Source: Glandiceps talaboti (Eukaryota; Hemichordata; Enteropneusta; Spengelidae). From it: 64,000 nucleotides of DNA. The stretch spans positions 13,505,251-13,569,250 of the forward strand of contig NC_135554.1 in the NCBI RefSeq assembly GCF_964340395.1, read 5' to 3'. The stretch's first letter is position 1; each line of letters begins with the position of its first letter. Under the pieces are notes generated by a model that saw only the letters and a program-made list of their open reading frames with translations, was not told the origin of the DNA and ran no database searches. The translations under genes were made by a program, and so were the position numbers. Below, piece after piece: positions 48,813-58,040 of this stretch.

Positions 48813-51800
48813 CATTCACGTGTACATATCGACATTGACATTTTCAATTTATCAGACTCCTGATGATCACTGAGTAAGTGTAAACTCCGAGTAACGACTT
48901 ATAACATCCTTATTCCTTGGATTAAGTCTATAATGATATGCTATTAATATTGCATGAAAAAACAGTATAATAAAATAAAACAAAAAATCTAACTACCCCT
49001 CTTATTTTAAAATTGAATGTAATCGGAACCACGCAATTTCCTGTTTTGTGTCTAATTATAAATTTCAAACCCACCATAAATAGAAGCATTGATCTGACGC
49101 GTCTGGTTGTCCAGGTGCAAAATGTGAATATTCAATCACTGTACCATCCAGGTATTGAGGGACGCGATTTACATTTTTGCCATCGATGTAAAAAGACTGG
49201 CCACTTCTCCCTTCGGAGATGATTTTGTAGTGAAGGGCAGCATGTATTGCATCACTTGAGTCTCTCGCAAGGCGAAGACCACTTGCTTCACAAGCGGCCA
49301 CTGCTTCAGCCTGTGTTTTAGTGTCCGAAAATATGTAGTACTTGTCGAGTAAATCCTTGAAATTTGGATCTGTGAAATGAAGGAAATGTCTAATGTAAAA
49401 AACATGGTTAGGTCATCTACAGGAAATAGACGATAGATATCCTATCAAAGAATTATTATGTTTCACAATAGATATAATTACGATTCCGACCCAATCCTTT
49501 TCTGTTGAGAGCACTACTAAAATTATATGATCATAACAAATCGAATAATTTTATAACTAGTATATATTTGCAAAGACGACCAAATCGTGGAATATAATTG
49601 CCATATTAAAAAGGCTTTCCCATCAACATTGATCCCATTGTCCTTTATTTGAATCTTAACATGGCACAACATGGTAATTACCAGAAGGCTAAGAGTAGAA
49701 ACCAGAAGAGTAGAAACCAGGTCCAAATCAAATTCCACATGTGAAAGAAGATTTCTTCCCAAGTTAATCAAACTATCAAGGAAGCAAGCAAGCAAGCAAG
49801 CAATCAATCAATCATTTAATCATTCAATGCATTTGTATAGCGCCAAAAGCCAATACGGTGTAGTGTTCTACGGCGCTGAACAGGAACAGTACTAGATCAT
49901 TGTAAAAAAAAAAAAGTTAGAAAGCTCTTGCAAAGAGATGCGTCTTGATATCCTAGAATTTATCGACATAGGATGATGAACGATGTTCAAATGGCATACT
50001 GCCGCTCGAGAGAACGCACGCTCACCATATGATTTAGTATTACAATTGGGTACATGAAGTAGACTTGTGTTATTTCAACGAGGTGAACGAGTTGCGGGTT
50101 TACTGATAATCATGTCAGCGATGTAACCAGGAGTAATTTTATTGAGTGCCTTGTATTATAGTACTTTGTATTGAATCCTTTGGGCATATAGAAGAGGGAC
50201 AATGCCATTAGCTGCCAGCCGACGCACGAGGGCATTGGAATAATCAAGGTTGACGTTAAAACTTCCTTTGTATGATACTGACGCATGCGACCTGTTGTTC
50301 GGACGAGGTGAAAAAAGAACTAAACTACATGTCAAAAGAGATGTTTTATGAGTAGATATATAGGTAGCTTGTTGTTACAATACTATTCGGGCATTTAAAG
50401 TTTACATTTTCTAAAAGTAGATACCACATCATTGCTTCAATATTTATTTAAAAGCCTAAAGTGTCACTCTATCAGTGACAATTCTGTTAATAGCTCGCTT
50501 AGCGGCTGCTTAGCAGCTCAATGTCGAGTATGCACACGCGTGCTATGTACTATGCTATAAGATGCATTGCGGCGCAATGACTATGCATGCATGTTCTATA
50601 TGTTATGCATATTCTCCACGCCGAGGGCGCTATCTACAGTATCATCGTGAGGCAGCCGAGGCAGCTGGTCACAAATGAATCTCCTCTGCACGAGCTTATG
50701 GGCTTTGCCTAGTCATGACATTAACAAATACTTACTAAAGATACAATAAGGAAAAGAATTCACTCAGTACCAGCAGAGATAAATGTGCAAGTACCTAGAT
50801 TATATTTTTATCTGTTCATGCATAAACATGACAATTAATCGTTGAACCGAACCATCATAATGTTTGATATGTACAGAATGCAATTATAATATGGTTATTG
50901 TGGTTCTAGGCCAACGACCAATATGCAAAATAGTGAAAAAATACATATCTAGATCTGTCCTACAAATAGCAAAAGTGAGAAAAATGTGACACTGTTACAT
51001 TATAGGATTTACTTTGGTAATTCTCATCTCCAGAGCTTTGTATACATATTTACATAAATTGAGCAAGATATCTGAACTAGCAATACTCATTAGAATTTCA
51101 AACTTATTGTAGTTGGATTGGTTGTGAACATGCATGCAACAATCCATTCGTACTGGATTGTTGTGGGTTTCTGTCTATTCGATTAACGCATGCCTATATT
51201 CTCTTTGTTGAGAAGACTTGCTCATATGTGATCATTATTCTAGAATAAAATGTCAGTTATGTTTTAGTACGTACTTGCATAAGTATCATTGACAGTACTA
51301 TTTCCTTAGACAGAATCGTTACGAGAGCTTCAAATGTTTCGTATGTGTATTTACGGCGTGAGTCAGAACTGTGACGAAGTTAATGGTTACATTTGTGGTA
51401 GTGTATTTGATATTTTGCGCCAATACTACATGATGTTGAATTCACGGCCGGTGAGATTTTTGCAGCCCGACTTTGGTGACGAATTGCTGAACTTAGATAT
51501 GGAATACACAGGTCGAAAAGTGAAGGGTGCTCCTATCGAATGTCCTGCATGTTTTTGTCCTTCTGAATGCACCTGTTGTAAAGGTATAACTTTACTACAA
51601 AAGAACACCATTTCGCCTGAATAAACAAATATAAAGACAGTATCTTTTACAATTTTGCAGCAGGCTTCTGCAGTTCCTTCGCCTCACATTTCAACTAAGT
51701 CAATGACGCACACTTTGGTTACGTCCACACTTTCGCTAGGTGTTCCCTAGATTCAACAATGTTGCTGGTAGATTTATATGGTTTGGTGGAAGTCTTAAAA

Positions 51801-54124
51801 TAACTACACGCGAGTATTGACTGGTAATCGAGTGCGGTAGTCAGCACGGAGGACTTTCTAGCTATGAATAATATACATCATACCATCATATTATTAGGTG
51901 TGTTAATCTGTGAGAATACACGATCATTAACACTGCCGAAACTCAACTACACTCAAAAACAATTTTGCAATGGCTAGGAGTACAAACTGAACAGTTTCAA
52001 CATACCCACCTTTCCCTTGACATTCTTGGCGAGCAGTTTCAACATACCCAACTTTCATTTAACATTCTTTGTGAGCGGTTTCCACGATACCAAACTTTCA
52101 GTTGACATTCATTGTGAGCAGTTTCAACATACCCAACTTTCACTTGACATTCTTGGGGCATATAAAGCATGTCAGACGGGACCGTAGCGCGTTCAATTCG
52201 TCAATTAAGTCATCTCATTGATTTAAACATATACTGAGTGCTTGAGTATAGTGTATATTCATCGAAAACTTCACAAACAAACCAGTATATTGTTTTAAAT
52301 ATGCTATTAATAATAAATGGCGTAAAATGGTCATGTGCTCAGTTTGACATGACTCGCAAAATCATCAAACATGTCAATCATTCCACGTGTCATATTTCCG
52401 ACTCGCTCATTGGATTAGTGGCTATACATAATGAGCATTGGGTAAATAGGCCACATCCCAAAGTCACTTGCAATCTATGTTGAAAGTAATAATAGCTAGC
52501 TAGGACATCCAATTGTATTCGAGATGACATCGCATTTTGTTCCTACTAAATTTGTTTACTACCAAAGCTTCCAGTGATCTAACATATGTGGAAAGTATAC
52601 TTTAAAATGATGATCATGAAAAACCGTTTAAAATTTGTCCGAGAAATCGGAGTGCAAAATGTACCCGCGCTCCGTGCAACATATCGCCAATAACACTAGT
52701 TAGAAGTTGCCCAGATGATGGAACGGGACGTCATTACCTCCCTGGCGTCTGTGGCCAATCATATTGCCCAAAATCGGACACACACCTAAATAGGGAGTGC
52801 TAAGGCAGATTGAAAGGCCCAAATGTAAGCCTATAGGGAGAACCAAAACCTCATACAACAGGAATTCTGATGCGAGACGTGTTCACAATTATTTCAGTTC
52901 GATATTCATTGGTATGCATTTAAAATCGTCAAAAAATGATAATTTCGGTAAATATCATATCTCGGTTATTGCTTGTTGTGATTAAAAGTCACCATACGCT
53001 TTCTTTCTCAGGTAAATAGGGGAAACAGTGTACCGATAAAGAGAACAAAAATGAATCAAATATTGTCTTTTTCATAAAATCAACCATGGCAATTTTGACA
53101 CACCTGCTGCTGCTGCTTGGGTAATGACAAGGAACACGGGGAAAAGTGCGACGGCGAATTTCATCTTCGCCAACGTTCTGTTGTCACACACAACAGAGTA
53201 GAGCGAATGTTTGTCCGCCACTCAATCTGCAAATATGAAACAAAATTCAACAAGTTGTCATCTACTCATAGAATTATTTAGCTTAAAAGAGTATTTTCCA
53301 TATGTTTTTGTGTGATATTGTTTGGGTTTTTTCATTGAAGTATTTCAACACAGTCTCAGATTCAGATGTGATTCATCAAAATTGCAAACAAATGATAGTT
53401 GAATTAAGAAAATTATTACCGATTCCTTTTTCAATACCCCAATAGATATATTCCCACCAGAAATAATATTCAACCTAACAAAGTTACTTATTCGTCAAAC
53501 TAACATGTTAGTGATTCGGTCGTTCTTTTTTTCAAACAAAGATTGCGTACATGTATGCATATGTGACTTCCGAATTATATCCTCTGTATTTTTATTTTTG
53601 GTTCGATTTTGTAAATCCGCAGCATTTGATATCAAAACTTACAGTTTTTAACTAAAACTTTGCCACATGAAAGCTTGTTCTTTGTACTGTTTGAAATCGT
53701 TGTAGAAAATTTTGTTGTTCAACTGATTTTTTTTTCAATAAAATTACCATTTTCATGTTTGATGGCAATTTCGAAACAGAAGATAGACATCTTTTCCATA
53801 ACGTACCCCCCCCCCAAAAAAAAAAAAAAAAACATTGCGCGGGATACCTGAAAATACTATTTACTATCTTAGCATTTTGTCTTACTATGTATGTACATCT
53901 TTGTGCCCAGTCGACAGAGATGGTGACTTTTTCGTCAGAATAAAAAGCTAACGAGCTCAAATGTTTCAATAAGCGCTAAGTTATCATCATCACTATAAAT
54001 CCTTAACAATGTACAAGGGAAATAAATATCTGCAACACAAACATAAACTTTCTTTTTAAAAATTGTAAATATGTGTAATTTTTTGGCTATGAACTTACCT
54101 TAACGGACTGCAAGGGTTGTTGTG
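38868..54124 (-). CDS. Copy C: secreted multi-lectin gene (4 CTLD, hevein-like repeats, F-type lectin)
   Basis: Sixteen coding exons in my model: signal peptide (61 bp); four C-type lectin domains, each 295 + 68 bp; hevein-like exons of 183, 168, 168 and 168 bp; linkers of 54 and 27 bp; F-type lectin exons of 243 and 224 bp ending in TAA. The sum is 2,748 bp, a 915-residue product. All module borders are phase 1; only the intron inside each CTLD is phase 2. One dead hevein exon is left out. Known family roles: CTLDs bind sugars with calcium, hevein domains bind chitin/GlcNAc, F-type lectins bind fucose. A secreted, multivalent glycan-recognition protein is inferred. Upstream of the first CTLD further small exons could be missed. 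Confidence 0.85.
39200..39680. mobile_element. ~480-bp perfect-ended foldback MITE in the F-lectin intron
   Basis: Outer words GGGGCTTGGAATTGGCCATA (about 39,202) and TATGGCCAATTCCAAGCCCC (about 39,656) are inverted. The arms pair throughout to a hairpin tip CCCCACTCAACATGGTGAGTGGGG at about 39,420. It sits between the two F-type lectin exons and does not disturb splicing sites. Confidence 0.8.
39783..40025 (-). CDS. Copy C F-type lectin domain, exon a
   Basis: 243 bp, phase 1-1. Encodes NVAQGKAVSQSST, EKAVDGN, SCIQTQREEDPWWAVDLG, YEIIITNRQDCC. These are hallmark F-type lectin (fucolectin) words. In the family motif H-x26-R-x-D-x4-R/K, the spacing x26 and RQD are exact but the His is Gln. 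The ORF upstream of 40,025 (MCVYFELL) is intron read-through. Confidence 0.85.
40670..40696 (-). CDS. Copy C linker microexon 2
   Basis: 27 bp, phase 1-1, acceptor catttcag|CT, donor CCTC|gtaagta. Encodes ATTSVPTYP. The similar Thr/Pro make-up and phase support pairing with linker exon 1. Confidence 0.65.
41788..41841 (-). CDS. Copy C linker exon 1
   Basis: 54 bp, phase 1-1, acceptor atttcag|TA, donor TTGG|gtaagta. Encodes VPVQTIPPEPAATTVTYL, a Pro/Thr-rich, probably O-glycosylated spacer between the hevein block and the fucolectin. Confidence 0.7.
42236..42403 (-). CDS. Copy C hevein-like exon 5
   Basis: 168 bp, phase 1-1: APKKWRDDGRCG, VSDGIPAQCDPDSQS, CCSSLDYCGNTAAHC, DCDGCIDYRG. Last hevein module before the linkers. 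Confidence 0.85.
42528..42695 (-). pseudogene. Copy C hevein-like exon 4 (dead)
   Basis: Duplicate of exon 2 at 804 bp spacing. The acceptor ag is changed (taatat), the KKW Trp codon is TAG, and CGNT has become CSNT. Donor intact. Probably skipped; the reading frame of the gene survives because neighbours are phase 1-1. Confidence 0.8.
43040..43207 (-). CDS. Copy C hevein-like exon 3
   Basis: 168 bp, phase 1-1: APKKWRDDGRCG, VSDGIPAQCDPDSQS, CCSSLDYCGNTAAHC, YCDGCIDYRG. Near-identical to exon 5, 804 bp away. Confidence 0.85.
43332..43499 (-). CDS. Copy C hevein-like exon 2
   Basis: 168 bp, phase 1-1: VPKKWRDDLRCG, LSDGSQAQCVPDSLS, CCSPYDWCGNTAGNC, FDDCID. The seventh cysteine of the pattern (CDC in siblings) is Phe here (CDF), so one disulphide may be missing. 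Confidence 0.8.
43852..44034 (-). CDS. Copy C hevein-like exon 1
   Basis: 183 bp, phase 1-1, longer than siblings by a SVPSVV lead-in before KYWRDDSRCG. Encodes LSDGSPGQCDPDSQS, CCSSLDYCGNTAAHC, YCDGCIDYRG. Eight cysteines. Confidence 0.85.
44171..44289. repeat. (ATGT)n microsatellite in copy C
   Basis: ATGT with ATGC interruptions, followed by (ATATT)n at 44,322-44,366. Occupies the position equivalent to 7,307-7,414 of copy A. Confidence 0.9.
44425..44896. other. Copy C intron block homologous to 7,428-7,770 of copy A
   Basis: Collinear match (GACTAGGATACTAATTATGT, AGTACAGCCCAATGTGAGAC, TGTAGTGTACCATAC). A ~90-bp insertion at 44,600-44,720 is absent from A. It ends at the CTLD-cassette breakpoint. 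Confidence 0.8.
44900..45070. other. G-rich intronic stretch
   Basis: Runs of 12, 5, 6 and 10 G on the plus strand at the edge of the CTLD cassette. Possible quadruplex former; nothing else seen. Confidence 0.4.
45275..45342 (-). CDS. Copy C CTLD-IV, exon b
   Basis: 68 bp, phase 2/1: SAVNYNWDDHYC, SDKRGYICED. Acceptor is weaker (tctaaag|G), otherwise intact. Splices in phase to the hevein exon at 44,034. Confidence 0.8.
45630..45924 (-). CDS. Copy C CTLD-IV, exon a
   Basis: 295 bp, phase 1/2: DPKANNLLDKFFLF, AACEAIGLRLARDTS, GQSFYIDGKNVNGV, HFASGQPDASDQCFYLW. Last CTLD before the hevein block. Confidence 0.85.
46122..46189 (-). CDS. Copy C CTLD-III, exon b
   Basis: 68 bp, phase 2/1: SAVKYDWDDHYC, TDKRGYVCDK. 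Glu of the usual C-terminal ICE word is Asp here. Confidence 0.85.
46233..46316. repeat. (ATGT)n microsatellite in CTLD intron
   Basis: ATGT repeats within the intron of CTLD-III. Confidence 0.9.
46394..46688 (-). CDS. Copy C CTLD-III, exon a
   Basis: 295 bp, phase 1/2: DPNVRNLLDNYYLF, IACEASGLRLTRDSS, GQSFYIDGKNVNSV, HFASGQPDSTNQCFYLW. Acceptor ctttacag|AT, donor gtgcgt. Confidence 0.85.
47075..47142 (-). CDS. Copy C CTLD-II, exon b
   Basis: 68 bp, phase 2/1: TAVQYNWDDHYC, TDRRGYICEG. Donor gtatgt. Followed upstream and downstream by ATGT and CTGT microsatellites in the introns. Confidence 0.85.
47202..47282. repeat. (ATGT)n/(ACGT)n microsatellite in CTLD intron
   Basis: ATGT changing to GTACGTAC near 47,250, in the equivalent intron of CTLD-II. 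Confidence 0.9.
47369..47463. repeat. (CTGT)n microsatellite
   Basis: CTGT repeats becoming CTCTCTGT at the right end. Confidence 0.9.
47950..48244 (-). CDS. Copy C CTLD-II, exon a
   Basis: 295 bp, phase 1/2. Encodes DPNVKNLLDNYFLF, SAACDVLGLRLARDTS, GQSFYIDGKNVNGV, HFAPGQPDALNQCYYLW. No ORF start is needed because it is an internal exon. QPD kept. Confidence 0.85.
48611..48678 (-). CDS. Copy C CTLD-I, exon b
   Basis: 68 bp, phase 2 in, phase 1 out. Encodes NAVNYDWDDHYC and TDKRGYICEE: the WND-type calcium motif as WDD and the last two disulphide cysteines. Donor gtaaac. Confidence 0.85.
48724..48810. repeat. (AAGT)n-(ATGT)n microsatellite in CTLD intron
   Basis: Same intron position in CTLD-I as the tracts in CTLD-II and III: the repeat predates the CTLD duplications. 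Confidence 0.9.
49075..49369 (-). CDS. Copy C CTLD-I, exon a
   Basis: 295 bp, phase 1 in, phase 2 out. Encodes DPNFKDLLDKYY, then AACEASGLRLARDSS (first Cys), GQSFYIDGKNV, and HFAPGQPDASDQCFYLW. QPD is the calcium/sugar motif of galactose-type C-type lectins. Acceptor tttcacag|AT; donor TATG|gtgggt. Confidence 0.85.
49780..50330. repeat. Candidate dispersed repeat
   Basis: Starts with AAGC/AATC repeats, then TTTGTATAGCGCCAAAAGCC and about 450 bp without ORF. The 'tatagcgcc' head resembles repeats that I recall as common in marine invertebrate genomes; not verified. Confidence 0.35.
51310..51586 (+). CDS. Possible plus-strand exon inside copy C intron (unrecognised)
   Basis: Open from an acceptor-like tttccttag|AC at 51,310 to a donor-like CTGTTGTAAAG|gtataa. 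It encodes CDEVNGYICG, which resembles the end of a C-type lectin domain, and a Cys-rich CPACFCPSECTCC end. Antisense to copy C. No flanking exons found. Could be a stray exon or chance ORF. Confidence 0.25.
51992..52158. repeat. 42-bp intronic minisatellite, four units
   Basis: Four variants of the CAGTTTCAACATACCCAACT unit, against two in copies A and B. Confidence 0.75.
53104..53226 (-). CDS. Copy C exon 2: signal peptide
   Basis: Acceptor atttgcag|ATTG, ATG at 53,164, and 61 coding bases giving MKFAVALFPVFLVITQAAAA (Thr4 to Ala against copy A). The donor is G|gtgtgtca. Phase 1. Confidence 0.85.
54099..54124 (-). other. Copy C noncoding exon 1
   Basis: Ends TTAAG|gtaagttc, like A and B; start inferred from the TATA box. 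Confidence 0.6.
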
Positions 54125-54143
54125 CTTGGTGCCTACCTACCCC

Positions 54144-54154
54144 CTTTTTATATA
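54144..54154 (-). promoter_or_regulatory. TATA box of copy C
   Basis: TATATAAAAAG on the minus strand, same position relative to exon 1 as in copies A and B. Upstream similarity to A continues to about 54,680. Confidence 0.75.
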
Positions 54155-54409
54155 CAACAGTTACATTTCTAAAAATAGTTACACTCCATAGGGAATTCGC
54201 CCGGACTGTATAACACTTAAATGCATGCATGCAGTGTAGGGTGAGTTAAATGGACCAATTAGTTGTCTGTGTCGACAAATTATGCATTCTACTCATTAAT
54301 CCTAACAATCTTATCGGTAGAACCTAAATTCAGATTTTTTTGTAAATGGTATATTCTTTAATTTGCAATGCCATAATCTATCATATATGTACTAATTTAT
54401 AATGGCATG

Positions 54410-54478
54410 GACACACACACACACACACACGTTATAGACATTACGAGAAAATGATATATTATAGCGCATTATAACGAT

Positions 54479-54538
<60 letters not shown>
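54410..54538. repeat. (CA)n microsatellites
   Basis: CA tracts at 54,410-54,430 and 54,483-54,538, equivalent to 12,126-12,238 in copy A but expanded. Confidence 0.9.
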
Positions 54539-54540
<2 letters not shown>

Positions 54541-54689
54541 CACTGTGAGGCGGAAAAAAATAATGAATGCGTGTTTCCGATAACATGGCCTCAGAAAATA
54601 GTGTAGGTAGGTCTCGATTTTATTTCATTTTATTTAACATTTTTAGTTTTGTTTGTTATCATTTTTGAAATATAGACCCAAAACCACTA

Positions 54690-55085
54690 ATGTTGGTGTT
54701 TCCGAAAACAGCGTACATATTGCGGATTATATATGGTATCGATGTGTTTTCTTATAAATACTCAACTCAAATTCTCACCTTTGGCATACTGTTTATACAT
54801 CAGATTGTTGCTCTGAGCTTCCTGCCCCCAACAATATTAATTTGTGCAGGTTGTTGTTACATAACAAGTTACCGAGTACCCGCTGTTATATACTCTGATG
54901 CCAAACTTGCCTGTTTGCAGCGGAACCACTTTTGCTTTCCAAGCTATATACGGCAAACATGGCTGCATGTTTCAAATGGAAAGTCTGCCAGGTAATCAGT
55001 CTGTACTTGTTATATTAATATCATTATATGTTTTACCCCGACTGTCTGTTTAAACCATAGACACGTTCCCCTCCACTGTCTATGC
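54690..55085. other. 5' flank of copy C, matches 14,468-14,880
   Basis: Reverse complement of the spacer upstream of copy B. Relative to B, about 0.7 kb (15,050-15,770) is missing at 54,685. Confidence 0.75.
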
Positions 55086-55112
55086 TTAAACCACAGGGAG
55101 CAGCGAGCATGT

Positions 55113-55203
55113 AACTGATTGATCGATCGATCGATCGGTTGATGTATTGATTGATTGATTTATTATTTGGTTGAATGATTGATTGATTGATTGATTGATT
55201 GAT
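55113..55203. repeat. (GATC)n/(TGAT)n in left terminal repeat
   Basis: GATCGATCGATCG followed by TTGA/TGAT repeats; mirrored at 61,676-61,752. Confidence 0.85.
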
Positions 55204-57629
55204 CAATTTTTGTGGTGCAATATAACTTACTTTATGTGTGATATTGATCAATTGACTCATTGAGTTTTAAAACTATTTCTTTTTCTTTCCCTGGTTACTT
55301 TGCTCTCAGCTGTTGATCTCAGACCACTAAAAGTCTGAGGCTGTATGTAATTCTCTCCTTGCTTTATTGACTAAATAAAGACGCCTTGTCCATTCTTCTA
55401 ATCTTATCTTGATTAAAACACCCCTTATCTTAAAACTGGCAGGAGATCACTTACATTAACAGTTTGCTTTATCTCTCATCTGCTGGGAGATTATCACACT
55501 GGACAAACACTCGATCATGCATAAACTAGTAAGGAAGAGAAAAGGGATGTAACTCCACTGCACTGTGGCTTGAGGATCACCGTAAGTCGGCCGGACACTT
55601 AATATATTCATGTATGCACTTATAAATAGGAAATAAATAAGCTGCCGCAGGAGTGACGCTTTAATTTATTCAAATTGTAAAGAAACCACACAGGTACACA
55701 GGTCCTCCTTCAGGCGGGGCAGCATCCTAAATATGGCTTCAACAGAAGCACATGATGGCCGGCAGTACGTGTCATACATTATAAAACTGACACAAAAAAA
55801 AATATTTCGCTGGGGAGGGGGAAGAGTTCGTTTTGTGTCCAAATCACGATAAGGATTATGAAATACCAGCTGTTTTTCTCAAGTCGTCTTGAAGACACGA
55901 CAGTCAGAAACTAGGCCAACTTATAAACATGGGGAGAGATGCATGTTGTCCTAAAGTAACCATAATGTCCAGGGACAGTAAAGAGACATTCCAACAAATG
56001 AATGAATAAGAAAGATTTGAATGCTACATAAACACGATTTTATCATTCATCAACAACTAAACAGGAGTTTCTAAAATCCAGAAACGTTTTCCCATTTGAA
56101 GTGGGTCGTCACAATGTCGCCATTGAGATCCAACCGACACTATTGCAAGTTTAACCCGCACTGATTAGCTACCAAAACAACAAATTTGTTGAGTGCGTCT
56201 TCTATTGGCAACAGATGAAAATTTACCAGAACGGACAGACATGGACGTACCATATGATACATGTACCACTTTTGATGAGAGGGGTGAAATTCATTTATCA
56301 ATAATGTTTGCATCCGCGTAATCGATGAATTTTACACACATATCGAGTCCAGTTACAATTGCATTAGGTTGTGCATACAGAAGCGAAGAAATTAGAGTAT
56401 TTTCAATAAATCGTGTTATAGGAAAGTTTCTGAAATTTCATCTTGTAATTATATTTAATTCCAAGGAGTACAGTTTCAAGTGATATCAATCACCTTGCCA
56501 GAGACAGTGCAACAGAGATGTTCGTTCTTACGTTGACAATTTCATATCAGTGCAAGTGCTGGTACGAAATAGCGATGTTGAGATGTCAAGGACCTATGTT
56601 GTTACGCAACGGAATGTCACTGTATGTGCAAAGTTTAAATGCTTTTGACTTCAATTTAGAGTTCACAATGAAAATTTACCAATGGATATATTTTAGATCT
56701 GTGACTCGGAACACAGAAGGCATTCGTAACTGGTGTAGTGCCATGTCAACTGTATCGACACAGACTTTTATTAAAAATACGGCATTAACCATAGTAATGC
56801 AACGTTTGGCATTTACGAAGCATCCATACAGTCTCTCGACTATGATAGTTTTCTGTCGCTGATAGTCACAAATATTCAAGTTTCGCCAATTTACCAAGAC
56901 AAAACATTAGAGTCCGTTGTATAAAGGACACTGCCGTTTTCATAAACTTGCGTCACTGTGATGACCCGTTTGTTATGGCTATATTCCAGTCAGTCAAAGT
57001 TATAGAAGGTAGAAGTAGCGAAGTTTCTAAACGAAAAACACATGAAGTGGATGAAACACACTTCCCAGCGCCAAAAGTAGCGAAAATATAATATATTATA
57101 ATTTATAATTTATATACTTATGAATGTGTGGTACTTGACGAACTTACACATCAACCAATTTCTTCCGACATCGATTGCGATTATAAATCTTGAAAACATT
57201 ACTTCAATACTAAATTACTTGTACCTGTAATTTCTTGATTTTATAACATCCAACATAGCTTTGAAGAACACCTGATACCAAATTTTAGACATTATCGTGT
57301 ACACAAAATAGTCAAGGCTGCGCTGCACTACGTATGGCATAACGTGTGAGTTTTTGTTGACGAACAGACGATGAGCAAACCATGGTGACCTCAAGCTATT
57401 TCAAGTTGACTATATGTAAAACCACAGACAAGGAGGAAATTTGTCTGTGGTCGGAGTACGTCCTCAAAATCCACCAACGCTCAGGCATGATCAAGCTAAA
57501 TCACATTGGGATATAACGTGATAAACCTATACGAATGAAAGTCTGGAAACTACCAGTACAATATTATTACTCATTGATGTCAACTCTGAAGTCTCGTTCA
57601 AACAGCCGCGCGATCAAAGAAACACGTAT

Positions 57630-58040
57630 TATTTTACCCCTCTCATATTACGCGTGTTATTTTACCCCTTTGGTGAGTGTAAGTGGGCGAGTGGCTAAAC
57701 AGATTTGTACATTTTTCACATGCTGAAACACGTTAAAGCAGCTGTCAATTTGTTCATCACCGTCGCGTTTCTGTTATCGCGCATTGGAGTCCATGGTGAC
57801 TTGCGCGATCACAGAAACACGTATTATTTTACCCCTTTCATATACAAATTGGATAAACACGCCACAATTATCGATATTTTATTGTATTCTGATATATATC
57901 TCGGGACACAAGTGCCTATGCAGCGCACCGCGTGTTATTTTACCCCTTTGGTGAGTGTAAGTGGGCGAGTAGCTAAACATGCCAATATTATCGATATTTT
58001 ATTGTATTCTGATAGAAACATTCTGATACATATCCCAGGA
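57630..58040. repeat. Short dispersed-tandem duplications inside the long-TIR element
   Basis: TGTTATTTTACCCCTTTGGT followed by GAGTGTAAGTGGGCGAGT occurs at about 57,655 and 57,932; ATCGATATTTTATTGTATTC at about 57,868 and 57,989. Two interleaved repeats. Confidence 0.7.

Larger units (their letters stand above)
51727..54685. other. Copy C 5' block homologous to the palindrome arms
   Basis: 51,727-51,815 matches 7,774-7,860 of copy A; the match then jumps to 10,000 (A has 2.1 kb more there) and runs collinearly to about 12,380. It contains the promoter and exons 1-2 of C. Intronic stretches hold no other gene. Confidence 0.8.

Noticed and set aside
54690-54995. 101-codon ORF upstream of copy C
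   Set aside because: The homologous stretch at 14,580-14,880 is broken by stops and frameshifts in the same frame.
56518-56862. 114-codon ORF in the long-TIR element
   Set aside because: No similarity that I recognise, an antisense ORF of like length overlaps it, and there is no conserved motif; could be a decayed transposase fragment but unsupported.
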